Source: JAPHTQ01 sp050299175
GTDB lineage: Bacteria > Pseudomonadota > Gammaproteobacteria > Thiohalomonadales > Thiohalomonadaceae
DNA: 64,000 nt
Direction: 5' to 3'
NCBI GenBank assembly: GCA_050299175.1
Contig: JBNKVM010000082.1
Location: forward strand, 62,001 to 126,000
Position numbers and translations under genes: made by a program. Positions 25,055 to 33,339 of this stretch are shown in pieces. How positions within the stretch are numbered: the first letter of the stretch is position 1; every line of letters begins with the position of its first letter. The notes below the pieces were generated by a model. The model saw only the letters and a program-made list of their open reading frames with translations, was not told the origin of the DNA and did no database searches.

Positions 25055-26815
25055 CTATTCAATCCCCAGGGAGATGCTTGATGGTGTGGGTGTCTGTAAT
25101 GCGTCGGCCTCTTCCACCCGTTCACCGCTGGTGACACGTATCGCCTCTTCCAGAGTGGTAATCCCCAGCTTGGTGAGTTCCAGTGCATGTGTTGCCAAAG
25201 GATGGAATGCGGAACTGCTTTTCGCGGCACGGGAAAAAGCGGAGGTATCGTCACGCCGCAGGGCATCGGCCATCGGTTCGTCCAGTTCCAGTACTTCGAA
25301 AACCCCAACCCGGCCTCGATACCCGGTATTGCCGCAGTGCGGACACCCGGCGCCATATTTGAACGCGGCATTGCCTGAATAGTCCGGCTGAACAGTTTTG
25401 ATCCAGGCCAGTTGTTGTGGGGTAACTTCCTGGTCAGTAATGCAGCTATCACAGATACGGCGCACCAGACGCTGCGAAACCACGGCTTCTAACGAAGTTG
25501 CCACCATGTAGCCCGGCACGCCCATATCGATCAGGCGAATGGCAGTGCTGATCGCGTCGTTGGTGTGCAGGGTGGAGAGCACCATGTGGCCGGTAATGGA
25601 AGCGCGCATGGCGATCTCGGCGGTCTCCTGGTCGCGGATCTCGCCCACCAGGACGATATCGGGGTCCTGGCGCAGTGCCGTACGCAATACACTGGCAAAG
25701 GTGAGGCCGACCTTGGTGTGGATCTGTACCTGATTGATCCGCGGCAGGCGATACTCGACCGGATCCTCGACAGTAATGATCTTTTTTTCCGGTTCGTTGA
25801 GTTCGCTCAGCGCACCGTAAAGGGTCGTGGTTTTACCGCTACCGGTCGGACCGGTGACCAACACCATGCCGTGCGGTTTGCCGATGTTGTTCTTGAAGAT
25901 AGTAAGCAGATGGTGCGGCATACCCAGCTGATCGATGTCGAGGATGCCACCGCTTTGATCCAGTAAACGCATAACCACCGATTCACCGTATTGAATCGGC
26001 ATAGTGGAGACACGCACGTCGATATTGTGGTGTTTGACGCGGATGTTGAAGCGCCCATCCTGAGGCAGACGGCGTTCAGAGATATCAAGGCCCGACATCA
26101 GCTTGAGACGTGATACCAGCGCATTGGCAATGCGCTTCTCTTTCATGATCTGTTCGTTGAGCACGCCGTCGACCCGTTGGCGTATGCGCAACTCGTGCTC
26201 GTCAGGTTCAATATGGATATCGGAAGCGCCGATCTGTACTGCGTCTTCGAAGATCGACTGCAGCAGTTTGACTACGGGTGCTTCACTCAGATCTTCAGTT
26301 TTGAGCAGCTCTTCCAGGTCAAAGTCGGTACGTCCCAACTCCTCGCTCAGCTCTTCGGCGAGGATGCTGATCTCATCGGTGCGGCGGTAGACCGCATCGA
26401 TAGTGCGCAGCAGATCGGATTCACGTACCACCGCCAGATTTACATGGCGGCGCATGACCTTAACGATTTCGTCGTAGGCGAAGATGTCGGTCGGGTCAGC
26501 CATGCCCACTAGTACTGCCTCCCCCTGCTCCGCCAGAGCGATAGCGCGATAACGTCGCGCAATGGTTTCAGGCAACAGACGCACCGTTTCGGCACTGTAT
26601 TTGTAATGCTTGAGCTCGATGAAAGGGAGTTTGAGCTGTTTCGACAGCAGCTCCAGCAGCTTGTCCTCGGTAACGTAACCGAGTTCGATCAGGGTGCGGC
26701 CCAATTTGTGGCCGGTCTGTTTTTGTTCGGCCAGGGCACGCAGTAGCTGGTTTTCTGTGATGAGCTGCTGTTCGACCAGCAGGTCACCAAGACGGATCTT
26801 TTTGCGCGAATTCAT
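25055..26815 (-). CDS. mshE: MSHA pilus extension ATPase MshE
   Basis: 586-residue GspE/PilB-type hexameric ATPase. The N-terminal half is an MshEN domain: 'RLGDLLVEQQLITENQLLRA' (8-27) and 'KLGRTLIELGYVTEDKLLEL' (38-57) are the paired 24-residue motifs that bind cyclic di-GMP in MshE homologues. The ATPase part has Walker A 'GPTGSGKT' (322-329), Asp box 'ITVEDPVEY', Walker B 'DPDIVLVGEIRD', His box 'STLHTNDA' and a zinc-binding CxxC pair ('CDSC', 'CPHC'). It therefore probably couples c-di-GMP level to pilus extension. It is the first gene of the minus-strand unit; the usual mshI-N genes are not upstream. Confidence 0.95.
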   Translation of the reverse strand: MNSRKKIRLGDLLVEQQLITENQLLRALAEQKQTGHKLGRTLIELGYVTEDKLLELLSKQLKLPFIELKHYKYSAETVRLLPETIARRYRAIALAEQGEAVLVGMADPTDIFAYDEIVKVMRRHVNLAVVRESDLLRTIDAVYRRTDEISILAEELSEELGRTDFDLEELLKTEDLSEAPVVKLLQSIFEDAVQIGASDIHIEPDEHELRIRQRVDGVLNEQIMKEKRIANALVSRLKLMSGLDISERRLPQDGRFNIRVKHHNIDVRVSTMPIQYGESVVMRLLDQSGGILDIDQLGMPHHLLTIFKNNIGKPHGMVLVTGPTGSGKTTTLYGALSELNEPEKKIITVEDPVEYRLPRINQVQIHTKVGLTFASVLRTALRQDPDIVLVGEIRDQETAEIAMRASITGHMVLSTLHTNDAISTAIRLIDMGVPGYMVATSLEAVVSQRLVRRICDSCITDQEVTPQQLAWIKTVQPDYSGNAAFKYGAGCPHCGNTGYRGRVGVFEVLELDEPMADALRRDDTSAFSRAAKSSSAFHPLATHALELTKLGITTLEEAIRVTSGERVEEADALQTPTPSSISLGIE

Positions 26816-26912
26816 GCCATACCTGTCTGAGATAATGGTACTGCTTCAAAGCATAGTGCATTGAAACGTGCCCGCGGGCAAATAGTACTTACGGCTCAGT
26901 ATGTTGCAGTGA

Positions 26913-27884
26913 TCAATCGTCGCAACCACAAGCCGAGGTAGCGCTGTTGAGTTGCAATGTGCCGACCAGTTGTGAAACCTCGGTCAATCCATGGCGCTTG
27001 AGGTAGTCGGCGATCCCCTGATTAATCTTGGGACAGATCAACGGATCGTAAAATAGTGCAGTTCCCACACCCACGGCGCTGGCGCCGGCGATAATGAACT
27101 CCAGCGCATCTTCGGCACTGGTAACACCACCTTGGCCGATGATCGGAATACCATGTTCGCGGCACACCTGGTAAACCTGATGGGTACGCAGCAATGCCAC
27201 CGGTTTAATCGCCGGGCCGGATAGCCCGCCCTGATTGTTGCCGAGGATCGGGCTACGGCTCTCAATGTCGATGGCCATGCCCATCAGGGTATTGATCACG
27301 GCGAAGGCATCGGTACCCGCATCGATGCAGCGTCTCGCGTTGGTTGCGATATCGGTCTGGTTAGGGGAAAGTTTGGTAATCAGGGGTTTCTTGGTGACCT
27401 TGCGTACCGCTTCGACGACCCGTGCCGACATTTCCGGGTCGTTACCGAAGGCGACGCCGCCTGCCTTGACGTTGGGGCAGGAGATGTTGAGTTCGATGGC
27501 GTTGACCGGTGAGTCTTCAAAAGCTTGTGCCACCTCAATGTAATCTTCCAGGGTGGAACCGGCGATGTTGGCGATAAAGCGTGTTTCGTCGAAATCGAGT
27601 TTGGGCAGGATTTCGTCGATCACATAACGGGCGCCGGGATTCTGCAGGCCGATGGCGTTGAGCATCCCTTCCGGGGTTTCGTAAACCCGGTGGGGCTGGT
27701 TGCCGAGACGCGGTTCGATGGTGGTGCCCTTGAGACAGACCGCCCCGGCGTCCCGGTTGGAAAAGCCCTTAACCCGGGTATACTCTTCGCCGAAACCGAC
27801 GCAGCCGGAGAGTAGTACCAGCGGCGTATCAAACTTCATACCGCAAAAATCGACGCCAAGCATGGCCTTGTCAGCCTTATTCAT
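26913..27884 (-). CDS. pyrD: Dihydroorotate dehydrogenase, class 1B-type catalytic subunit
   Basis: 323 residues; pyrimidine synthesis, oxidising dihydroorotate to orotate with FMN. 'NISCPNVKAGG' carries the catalytic base Cys used by class 1 enzymes (class 2 uses Ser), and 'GQGGVTSAEDALEFIIAGASAVGVGTALF' is the phosphate-binding end of the barrel. There is no N-terminal membrane anchor, unlike the class 2 PyrD typical of Gammaproteobacteria. Class 1B enzymes work with PyrK, an FAD/[2Fe-2S] subunit; no pyrK is adjacent. The C-terminus has an unusual 'SACGCDD' with two Cys. Related dihydropyrimidine dehydrogenase-like proteins are an alternative. Confidence 0.82.
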   Translation of the reverse strand: MNKADKAMLGVDFCGMKFDTPLVLLSGCVGFGEEYTRVKGFSNRDAGAVCLKGTTIEPRLGNQPHRVYETPEGMLNAIGLQNPGARYVIDEILPKLDFDETRFIANIAGSTLEDYIEVAQAFEDSPVNAIELNISCPNVKAGGVAFGNDPEMSARVVEAVRKVTKKPLITKLSPNQTDIATNARRCIDAGTDAFAVINTLMGMAIDIESRSPILGNNQGGLSGPAIKPVALLRTHQVYQVCREHGIPIIGQGGVTSAEDALEFIIAGASAVGVGTALFYDPLICPKINQGIADYLKRHGLTEVSQLVGTLQLNSATSACGCDD

Positions 27885-27961
27885 ACCGGTCCCGTGGGTT
27901 GAGCAAACGATGGCGGGAATTCTACATCAAACAGCGGAGTTCTACCTCTCGCGGAGATCAA

Positions 27962-28423
27962 ATGCTGCATATCGTCCTCTACCAACCGGAGATCGCCCCC
28001 AATACCGGTAACATCATTCGTCTCTGCGCTAATACTGGTGTCAGTCTGCATCTGATCAAACCGTTGGGTTTCGAGCTGGATGACAAGCGTCTGCGCCGTG
28101 CTGGGTTGGATTACCATGAGTTTGCCGTGGTGAAGGTGCATGAATCGTTGCAGGAGTACCTAGAAAGCGAACAACCTCAGCGGTTGTTCGCCTGTACTAC
28201 CAAGGGCAGCCGCAACTATTCGGCGGTGGAATATCAGGCGGGAGATGTCTTGCTCTTCGGCCCGGAGACCCGCGGCCTACCCGATGAGGTACTGCAGGAA
28301 ATTAAAGCGGAAAACTGTCTGCGCCTGCCGATGCTGTCACACAGCCGCAGTCTCAATCTCTCCAATGCGGTGGCGGTGTTTGTCTACGAGGCGTGGCGCC
28401 AGTTGGGTTTTGTGGAAGGCTAA
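27962..28423 (+). CDS. trmL: tRNA (cytidine(34)-2'-O)-methyltransferase TrmL
   Basis: 153-residue SPOUT methyltransferase that modifies the wobble nucleotide of tRNA-Leu isoacceptors. The start 'MLHIVLYQPEIAPNTGNIIRLCAN' and the knot motifs 'LLFGPETRGLP' and 'LRLPMLSHSRSLNLSNAVAV' are diagnostic. The ATG at 27962 matches the family start; the upstream extension to 27899 is not conserved-looking. Its last 4 bp overlap the convergent gpsA stop region. Confidence 0.95.
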   Translation: MLHIVLYQPEIAPNTGNIIRLCANTGVSLHLIKPLGFELDDKRLRRAGLDYHEFAVVKVHESLQEYLESEQPQRLFACTTKGSRNYSAVEYQAGDVLLFGPETRGLPDEVLQEIKAENCLRLPMLSHSRSLNLSNAVAVFVYEAWRQLGFVEG

Positions 28424-29436
28424 TCCAGTTCCGCCTTCTGTTCCCGATGTAACAGGGCGGCGACCGCTTCTTTGGCTGGTTTGCCCTCGCAGACCACGCG
28501 GTAGACCTGCTCGGTGATCGGCATCTCTACACTGTGTTGCTGCGCTAACTTAAATACTTCGGGTGCGCTTTTCACCCCTTCCACTGCCTGACCAATCGCC
28601 TTAATCGCATCTTCCAGGGTTTCGCCTCTGCCCAGAGCGAGACCGACCCGGCGGTTGCGTGACTGATCGTCGGTACAGGTGAGCACCAGATCGCCGAGAC
28701 CAGCCAGGCCCATGAAGGTTTCCGCCTGGCCGCCGAGGATGACGCCGAGGCGCATCAGTTCGGCCAGACCGCGGGTGATCAGCGCGGCGCGGGTATTGGC
28801 GCCGAAGCCGAGCCCATCGGCGATCCCGGTGGCGATGGCGAGCACGTTTTTGCAGGCGCCGCCCAACTCTACGCCGACCATGTCGTTGGCGGTATAGGCG
28901 CGGAAAGTGCCTCCGTGGAGGCAGGTGGCGAAGTAATTAGCAATGGACTCGTTGCTGGAAGCAACGGTGACGGCGGTGGGCAATCCCTGCGCTACCTCTT
29001 TGGCGAAGTTGGGGCCGGAGATCACCGCGGCCTGTGTCGACTCACCCAAGACCTCTTCGATGACCTGATGCAGCAGCTTGCGGCTGCCCGGCTCCAGTCC
29101 CTTGGTAGCCCAGGCGATGGAGATACCGTTTTGTAGCAGCGGTTTGATCTGCTCCAAGGTATGGCGGAAGGCGTGGCTCGGGACGACCAGTAGCACACTT
29201 TCAGCATCGGCCAGCGCCTCGTCTAGTTCGGCGACCGGGGTCAGCCCGGCGGGTAGCTCAATTTCCGGCAGATAGTGTTCGTTGCGGCGCGATTCGGCCA
29301 TCGCCGCCATCTGTTGCGGGTCGCGTCCCCACAACGTGACGGGCTTGCCGTTACGCGCCAGTTGGATCGCCAGGGCGGTGCCCCAGGAACCTGCGCCGAG
29401 GACGGCAATGGGGCCGGAGCAGAGTGCGGCGGTCAT
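28420..29436 (-). CDS. gpsA: Glycerol-3-phosphate dehydrogenase [NAD(P)+]
   Basis: 338 residues; reduces dihydroxyacetone phosphate to sn-glycerol-3-phosphate for phospholipid synthesis in the cytosol. 'AVLGAGSWGTALA' is the nucleotide-binding motif, 'ISGPNFAKEVAQGLPT' and 'ELGGACKNVLAIATGIADGLGFGANTRAALITRG' contain the catalytic Lys and substrate loop. It follows secB by 14 bp in the conserved gammaproteobacterial grxC-secB-gpsA run. Confidence 0.96.
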   Translation of the reverse strand: MTAALCSGPIAVLGAGSWGTALAIQLARNGKPVTLWGRDPQQMAAMAESRRNEHYLPEIELPAGLTPVAELDEALADAESVLLVVPSHAFRHTLEQIKPLLQNGISIAWATKGLEPGSRKLLHQVIEEVLGESTQAAVISGPNFAKEVAQGLPTAVTVASSNESIANYFATCLHGGTFRAYTANDMVGVELGGACKNVLAIATGIADGLGFGANTRAALITRGLAELMRLGVILGGQAETFMGLAGLGDLVLTCTDDQSRNRRVGLALGRGETLEDAIKAIGQAVEGVKSAPEVFKLAQQHSVEMPITEQVYRVVCEGKPAKEAVAALLHREQKAELD

Positions 29437-29450
29437 GGTGCGGTGGCGGG

Positions 29451-29924
29451 TTAGTGAACCGGCTCGGCCTGTCCCTGCTGTTTCTGCAGGTGCTGGGCGT
29501 AGAGGGCGTCGAAGTTGATCGGTTGCAGCAGCATCTGCGGGAAGCTGCCCTTGCTTACCAGATCGGAGACCACTTCACGGACGTAGGGGAACAGCAGGTT
29601 GGGACAGTGGCTGTGGATTAGCGCGTTGAGCTCCTGATCGCTGAAACCGTTGAGGGTGAAGATACCCGCTTGTTGCACCTCGGCCAGATAGGCGGTCTTT
29701 TCGCCCAGTTTGGCGGTGACGGTGACTGAGAGTACCACCTCGAAGATGTTGTCGTCGGTCAGTTTGTTACCGGTGGAGTTGAGCTCGACGTTGACCTCCG
29801 GTTCCCACTGTTCGGTGAAGACAGCGGGAGAATTGGGAGTCTCGAAGGAGACATCCTTGGTGTAAATTCGTTGCAGGATAAATTGCTGGCCCTCGGGCGC
29901 AGCGGCGGTGTTGTTGTCGCTCAT
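29451..29924 (-). CDS. secB: Protein-export chaperone SecB
   Basis: 157-residue cytosolic tetrameric chaperone that keeps preproteins unfolded and hands them to SecA. 'QRIYTKDVSFETPNSP' and 'CPNLLFPYVREVVSDLVSKGSFPQMLLQPINFDALY' are the conserved N- and C-terminal halves. Length is normal (E. coli 155). It lies between trxC and gpsA. Confidence 0.97.
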   Translation of the reverse strand: MSDNNTAAAPEGQQFILQRIYTKDVSFETPNSPAVFTEQWEPEVNVELNSTGNKLTDDNIFEVVLSVTVTAKLGEKTAYLAEVQQAGIFTLNGFSDQELNALIHSHCPNLLFPYVREVVSDLVSKGSFPQMLLQPINFDALYAQHLQKQQGQAEPVH

Positions 29925-29965
29925 GCGGATACCTGTCGATGTTGTTTTCGGTTTGGCCGATTCGG

Positions 29966-30400
29966 TTAAAGGTGCTGTCGGGTCCAGGCCAGCAGGCTCT
30001 GCAGATCCATGGCGCCGGCAACGCGGGCTACCTCACGACCGCCGCGAAACAGTGCCAGGGTCGGGATGTTGCGAATGCCAAAGTCGGCGGCCAGAGCCTG
30101 CTCGTTTTCGGTGTTGACCTTGGCCAGGCGAACGTGGGGCTGCAGTTCCGCTGCCGCCTGGGCGAAGACCGGCGCCATCATTTTGCATGGCCCACACCAG
30201 GGTGCCCAGAAGTCTACCAGAACGGGGATGTCGCTACGATTAAGGTGGAGACGGAAAAAGGCCTGCTTCAGTTCGACCGGTTTACCGTCGAACAGCGCTT
30301 CCTTGCATTTGCCGCATTTACCGCCGTTGGCCAGCTTCTCCTGCGGGACGCGATTGACGCTGTGGCAGTGGGGACAGACGATGTGCAGGCCGTCGTTCAT
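29966..30400 (-). CDS. trxC: Thioredoxin 2
   Basis: 144-residue thioredoxin with the extra N-terminal zinc module: CxxC pairs at C9/C12 and C29/C32, and the active site 'WCGPC' (68-72). Trx2 reduces disulfides and is typically induced by oxidative stress. It sits 8 bp after grxC in a unit rhodanese-grxC-trxC-secB-gpsA; the presence of trxC inside this otherwise conserved run is less usual and strengthens its thiol-redox theme. Confidence 0.95.
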   Translation of the reverse strand: MNDGLHIVCPHCHSVNRVPQEKLANGGKCGKCKEALFDGKPVELKQAFFRLHLNRSDIPVLVDFWAPWCGPCKMMAPVFAQAAAELQPHVRLAKVNTENEQALAADFGIRNIPTLALFRGGREVARVAGAMDLQSLLAWTRQHL

Positions 30401-30408
30401 GGCAGGCG

Positions 30409-30666
30409 TTACAGTCCCAGGCGTGTATCCAGCTCGCCGTCTACGTCCAGTTCGGCCATGTCATCGAAACCGCCGACGTGGAAATCGTCGATAAAGATTT
30501 GCGGTACTGAAGTCTTGCCGCCTGCGAGCTGGATCATCTCCGGGCGCAATTCCGGGCGCTCGTCGATACGGTGGTCGGTGTAGGAAACGCCTTTCTTGTC
30601 TAACAGGCTGCGCGCACGAACGCAGTAGGGGCAGTGCGCGGTGGTGTACATCACAACATTGGCCAT
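30409..30666 (-). CDS. grxC: Glutaredoxin 3
   Basis: 85-residue dithiol glutaredoxin with active site 'CPYC' (12-15) and the glutathione-binding 'TSVPQIFIDDFHVGGFDD'. Reduces protein disulfides and glutathione mixed disulfides in the cytosol. Ten bp downstream of the rhodanese gene. Confidence 0.95.
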   Translation of the reverse strand: MANVVMYTTAHCPYCVRARSLLDKKGVSYTDHRIDERPELRPEMIQLAGGKTSVPQIFIDDFHVGGFDDMAELDVDGELDTRLGL

Positions 30667-30676
30667 GACAGATTAC

Positions 30677-31123
30677 CTATTTACGTCGCTTTTTCTTGCC
30701 GGGTTTCTGCAGCGGGAGTCCGGCGCTCTGCCAGGCCATTACGCCGCCCTTGAGATTGTAAACCTTTTCAAAGCCCTGTTTGCGCAGCTGGGCGCAGGCG
30801 GTGGCGGAGCGGTGGCCGCTACGGCAACCGATCACCAACGGCTTTGATTTCAGCGCTTCCAGTTCGTCCAAGCGGCCGGCTAGCTTGCCCAGCGGAATGT
30901 GAATGGAATCGAGGATGTGGCCATCCTGGTATTCCTTGTCTTCGCGGACATCCAGCAGGGTAGCGCCTTCGTGGTTAATCAGCTGTACCGCCTCGGTCGC
31001 GCCGATCTCGGTGAAGCCGCGCAGACGGCTGGTGAGGCCACCGCTGAACATCATGAACAGGATAATGGCCAGGGCCAGGAACAGATCCCAGTGCTTAATG
31101 GCAAACTCGATAAACTGTGACAT
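30677..31123 (-). CDS. Membrane-anchored rhodanese-like sulfurtransferase (YibN type)
   Basis: 148 residues. One N-terminal membrane helix (11-27), a rhodanese domain (about 38-138) with active-site loop 'CRSGHRS' (Cys100), and a very basic C-terminus (KPGKKKRRK). In E. coli the equivalent yibN heads the grxC-secB-gpsA run. Members handle persulfide sulfur; YibN has also been linked to the Sec membrane machinery. Here it lies directly downstream of a predicted persulfide-responsive repressor, which makes the sulfur role likely. Confidence 0.88.
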   Translation of the reverse strand: MSQFIEFAIKHWDLFLALAIILFMMFSGGLTSRLRGFTEIGATEAVQLINHEGATLLDVREDKEYQDGHILDSIHIPLGKLAGRLDELEALKSKPLVIGCRSGHRSATACAQLRKQGFEKVYNLKGGVMAWQSAGLPLQKPGKKKRRK

Positions 31124-31154
31124 ATCCGAATGTGGTTATAGTAAGCGGATCGAT

Positions 31155-31180
31155 ATTCGGCGGGTTGATACCCGCCGAAT
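31155..31180. other. Inverted repeat between the ArsR-type regulator and the rhodanese gene
   Basis: ATTCGGCGGG and CCCGCCGAAT form a 10-bp perfect stem around TTGATA. No T-run follows on the minus strand, so it may be a weak terminator, an RNA element, or an operator for the adjacent regulator. Confidence 0.45.
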
Positions 31181-31198
31181 GTCAGAAATTAAGTTGTA

Positions 31199-31516
31199 TT
31201 AGTCCAGCGTACAGAAAACGACGCGCATCATGCCGATCAACTGCAGTGTGCGTGAGTCGACGACCTTGTAATAGACGCGGTTGGCGTCCTTGCGCGAAGA
31301 GAGGATACCCTTGTCGCGGAGAATAGCAAGGTGTTGTGAAATATTGCTTTGAGAGGTTCCGACACGGTCGACGATATCCTGAACACTGACTTCTTGATCC
31401 CCCAAAGTGCAAAGAATCTTCAGTCGTAAAGGATGCGACATCGCCTTCAACGAGCGGGAGGCGCGGTCGATATCTTCATCCCTGGTTATCAGTCCCATGT
31501 GTGAATTGTCTGACAT
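31199..31516 (-). CDS. ArsR-family repressor of the SqrR/BigR/YgaV persulfide-sensor type
   Basis: 105-residue winged-helix regulator. 'SHPLRLKILCTLGDQEVSVQDIVDRVGTSQSNISQHLAILRDKGIL' is the ArsR DNA-binding core. Two Cys, C36 ('ILC') and C102 ('VFC'), are 66 residues apart, exactly the spacing of the sensing cysteines in SqrR (41/107), BigR (42/108) and YgaV (29/95), which form a polysulfide bridge when sulfide is oxidised. There are no arsenic-type CxC ligands. An alternative ATG is M7. It is 75 bp upstream of the rhodanese gene and divergent from gpmI. The persulfide role is inferred from Cys placement and neighbours. Confidence 0.82.
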   Translation of the reverse strand: MSDNSHMGLITRDEDIDRASRSLKAMSHPLRLKILCTLGDQEVSVQDIVDRVGTSQSNISQHLAILRDKGILSSRKDANRVYYKVVDSRTLQLIGMMRVVFCTLD

Positions 31517-31622
31517 ATTCAGATCCCTGACTGCGGCGTAATGGGTGTGGTGGCTTGTCTCTCCACCGTCAATATCAGCAAAACAATATACAATAATAAA
31601 ACGTTTGAGAAGAGCTTTCTTC

Positions 31623-31657
31623 GGGTAAGTGATTTATTCATCAGGAATCACTTACCC
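31623..31657. promoter_or_regulatory. 12-bp perfect inverted repeat upstream of gpmI
   Basis: GGGTAAGTGATT and AATCACTTACCC are separated by 11 bases in the 224-bp ArsR-gpmI divergent region. No T-run follows on either side. Possible operator or leader hairpin. Confidence 0.4.
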
Positions 31658-31740
31658 CTACACTCAACATGGCCCTGAAAACGCAAGCAGGATAGAATAG
31701 CGTTGATTCCGAAAAATAACTGACTAAATTGGTTTGATAT

Positions 31741-33309
31741 ATGTCCGCTTCCACCCGCCATCGCCCATTGTTGCTGACCGTACTGGACGGCTGGGGTCAT
31801 AGCGAAAATACCTATTTTAATGCCATCCATGCGGCCAAAACCCCGGTGTGGGATGAGCTGTGGAGTAAGTGCCCGCATACCCTGATTCGTTGTTCTGGCG
31901 CAGAAGTTGGCCTGCCAAGCGGACAGATGGGCAATTCCGAGGTAGGACACCTCAATCTCGGTGCAGGACGTGTGGTCTATCAGGAGTTCACCCGGGTCAG
32001 CCGTGCGATCAAGACGGGTTCTTTCTTCACCAATGCTACCCTGCTGGAGGTGGTCGATACCGCCATCGCTAACAACGGTGCGGTGCATATTCTTGGTCTG
32101 CTCTCTCCGGGTGGTGTACACAGCCACGAAGAGCACATCCACGCCATGGCCAAGCTGGCCGCCGAACGTGGGGTGAAAAACATCTACCTGCATGCCTTTC
32201 TCGATGGTCGGGATACCCCGCCGAAGAGCGCCGCCGAGTCGATCCGGCTGATGCAGGCAGTTTTCGACGAAGTGGGCAACGGGCGTTTCGCTTCGATTAT
32301 CGGCCGTTTCTACGCCATGGACCGGGATCACCGCTGGCCGCGTATCCAGGCCGCGTACGATCTGATCACCGGCAGCCAATCCGAGTATGTCGCAGCCGAT
32401 GCGATGAGTGGCCTGGAGATGGCCTATGAGCGCGGTGAGACCGACGAGTTCGTCAAGGCCACCGCGATTCAGCCGGAAGGTGCAGAGCCAGTCCGCATGC
32501 AGGACGGCGATGTGGTGATCTTCATGAACTACCGCTCCGACCGTGCACGGCAGATCACTCGCCCGTTTATCGAAGCCGATTTTGACTGCTTTGAGCGGAG
32601 CATCAAACCCAAGCTGGGAATGTTTGCCAGCCTGACCGAGTACAGCGCTGGCTACACTATCCCGGTCGCTTTCCCGCCCGAGCGCCTGGTTAACGTCTTC
32701 GGTGAATACATCTCCAAGATGGGCATGCACCAGTTGCGTATCGCCGAGACCGAGAAATACGCCCACGTTACCTTCTTCTTCAACGGTGGCCGTGAAGAGC
32801 CGTTCGAGTTCGAGGATCGCATCCTTGTTGCCTCACCGCAGATCGCCACCTACGACCAGCAGCCGCAGATGAGTGCGCTGGAGGTAACCGACAAGCTGAT
32901 CGAGGCGATCGAGAGCGACCAATACGATGTCATTATTTGTAATTTCGCCAATACAGACATGGTCGGCCACAGCGGTAATTTCGACGCGACCGTTGCGGCG
33001 GTCGAGACCATCGATACTTGCCTCGGTCGCCTGGTGGAGACGATCCGCAAGCAGGATGGTGAGATGCTGATCACCGCCGACCACGGCAATGCGGAGCAGA
33101 TGAAGGGTGAGGATACCGGGCAGTCGCACACCGCCCACACCTCCAACCCGGTGCCGTTCATCTATGTCGGTAAGCGGGAGATCAGTTTCAGCGATAAGGG
33201 CGTACTGGCTGATGTGGCGCCGACCATGCTCGATCTGCTCGGTCTGGATAAGCCGCATGAGATGAACGGTCAGGACCTGATTGTCCATCCCGATGGGGAG
33301 GCGCAGTAA
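31741..33309 (+). CDS. gpmI: 2,3-bisphosphoglycerate-independent phosphoglycerate mutase
   Basis: 522 residues; interconverts 3- and 2-phosphoglycerate in glycolysis with two Mn ions and a phosphoserine intermediate. 'LTVLDGWG' and 'GQMGNSEVGHLNLGAGRVV' (active-site Ser), 'AFLDGRDTPP', 'GRFYAMDRDHRW' and 'NFANTDMVGHSG', 'ITADHGNAEQM' and 'HTAHTSNPVPFI' are the family motifs. Together with envC and the later yibQ-like gene it mirrors the E. coli gpmM-envC-yibQ order. Confidence 0.97.
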   Translation: MSASTRHRPLLLTVLDGWGHSENTYFNAIHAAKTPVWDELWSKCPHTLIRCSGAEVGLPSGQMGNSEVGHLNLGAGRVVYQEFTRVSRAIKTGSFFTNATLLEVVDTAIANNGAVHILGLLSPGGVHSHEEHIHAMAKLAAERGVKNIYLHAFLDGRDTPPKSAAESIRLMQAVFDEVGNGRFASIIGRFYAMDRDHRWPRIQAAYDLITGSQSEYVAADAMSGLEMAYERGETDEFVKATAIQPEGAEPVRMQDGDVVIFMNYRSDRARQITRPFIEADFDCFERSIKPKLGMFASLTEYSAGYTIPVAFPPERLVNVFGEYISKMGMHQLRIAETEKYAHVTFFFNGGREEPFEFEDRILVASPQIATYDQQPQMSALEVTDKLIEAIESDQYDVIICNFANTDMVGHSGNFDATVAAVETIDTCLGRLVETIRKQDGEMLITADHGNAEQMKGEDTGQSHTAHTSNPVPFIYVGKREISFSDKGVLADVAPTMLDLLGLDKPHEMNGQDLIVHPDGEAQ

Positions 33310-33339
33310 AGTGTTGCGGCTGTTGTCCGGGAACGTGCG

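Noticed and set aside
26869..26880. TGCCCGCGGGCA palindrome upstream of mshE
   Set aside because: Short, GC-only palindromes of this size are common in this genome's composition; no supporting context.
31648..32766. 372-codon minus-strand ORF opposite gpmI
   Set aside because: It lies antisense to an unmistakable gpmI and its translation matches no protein type.
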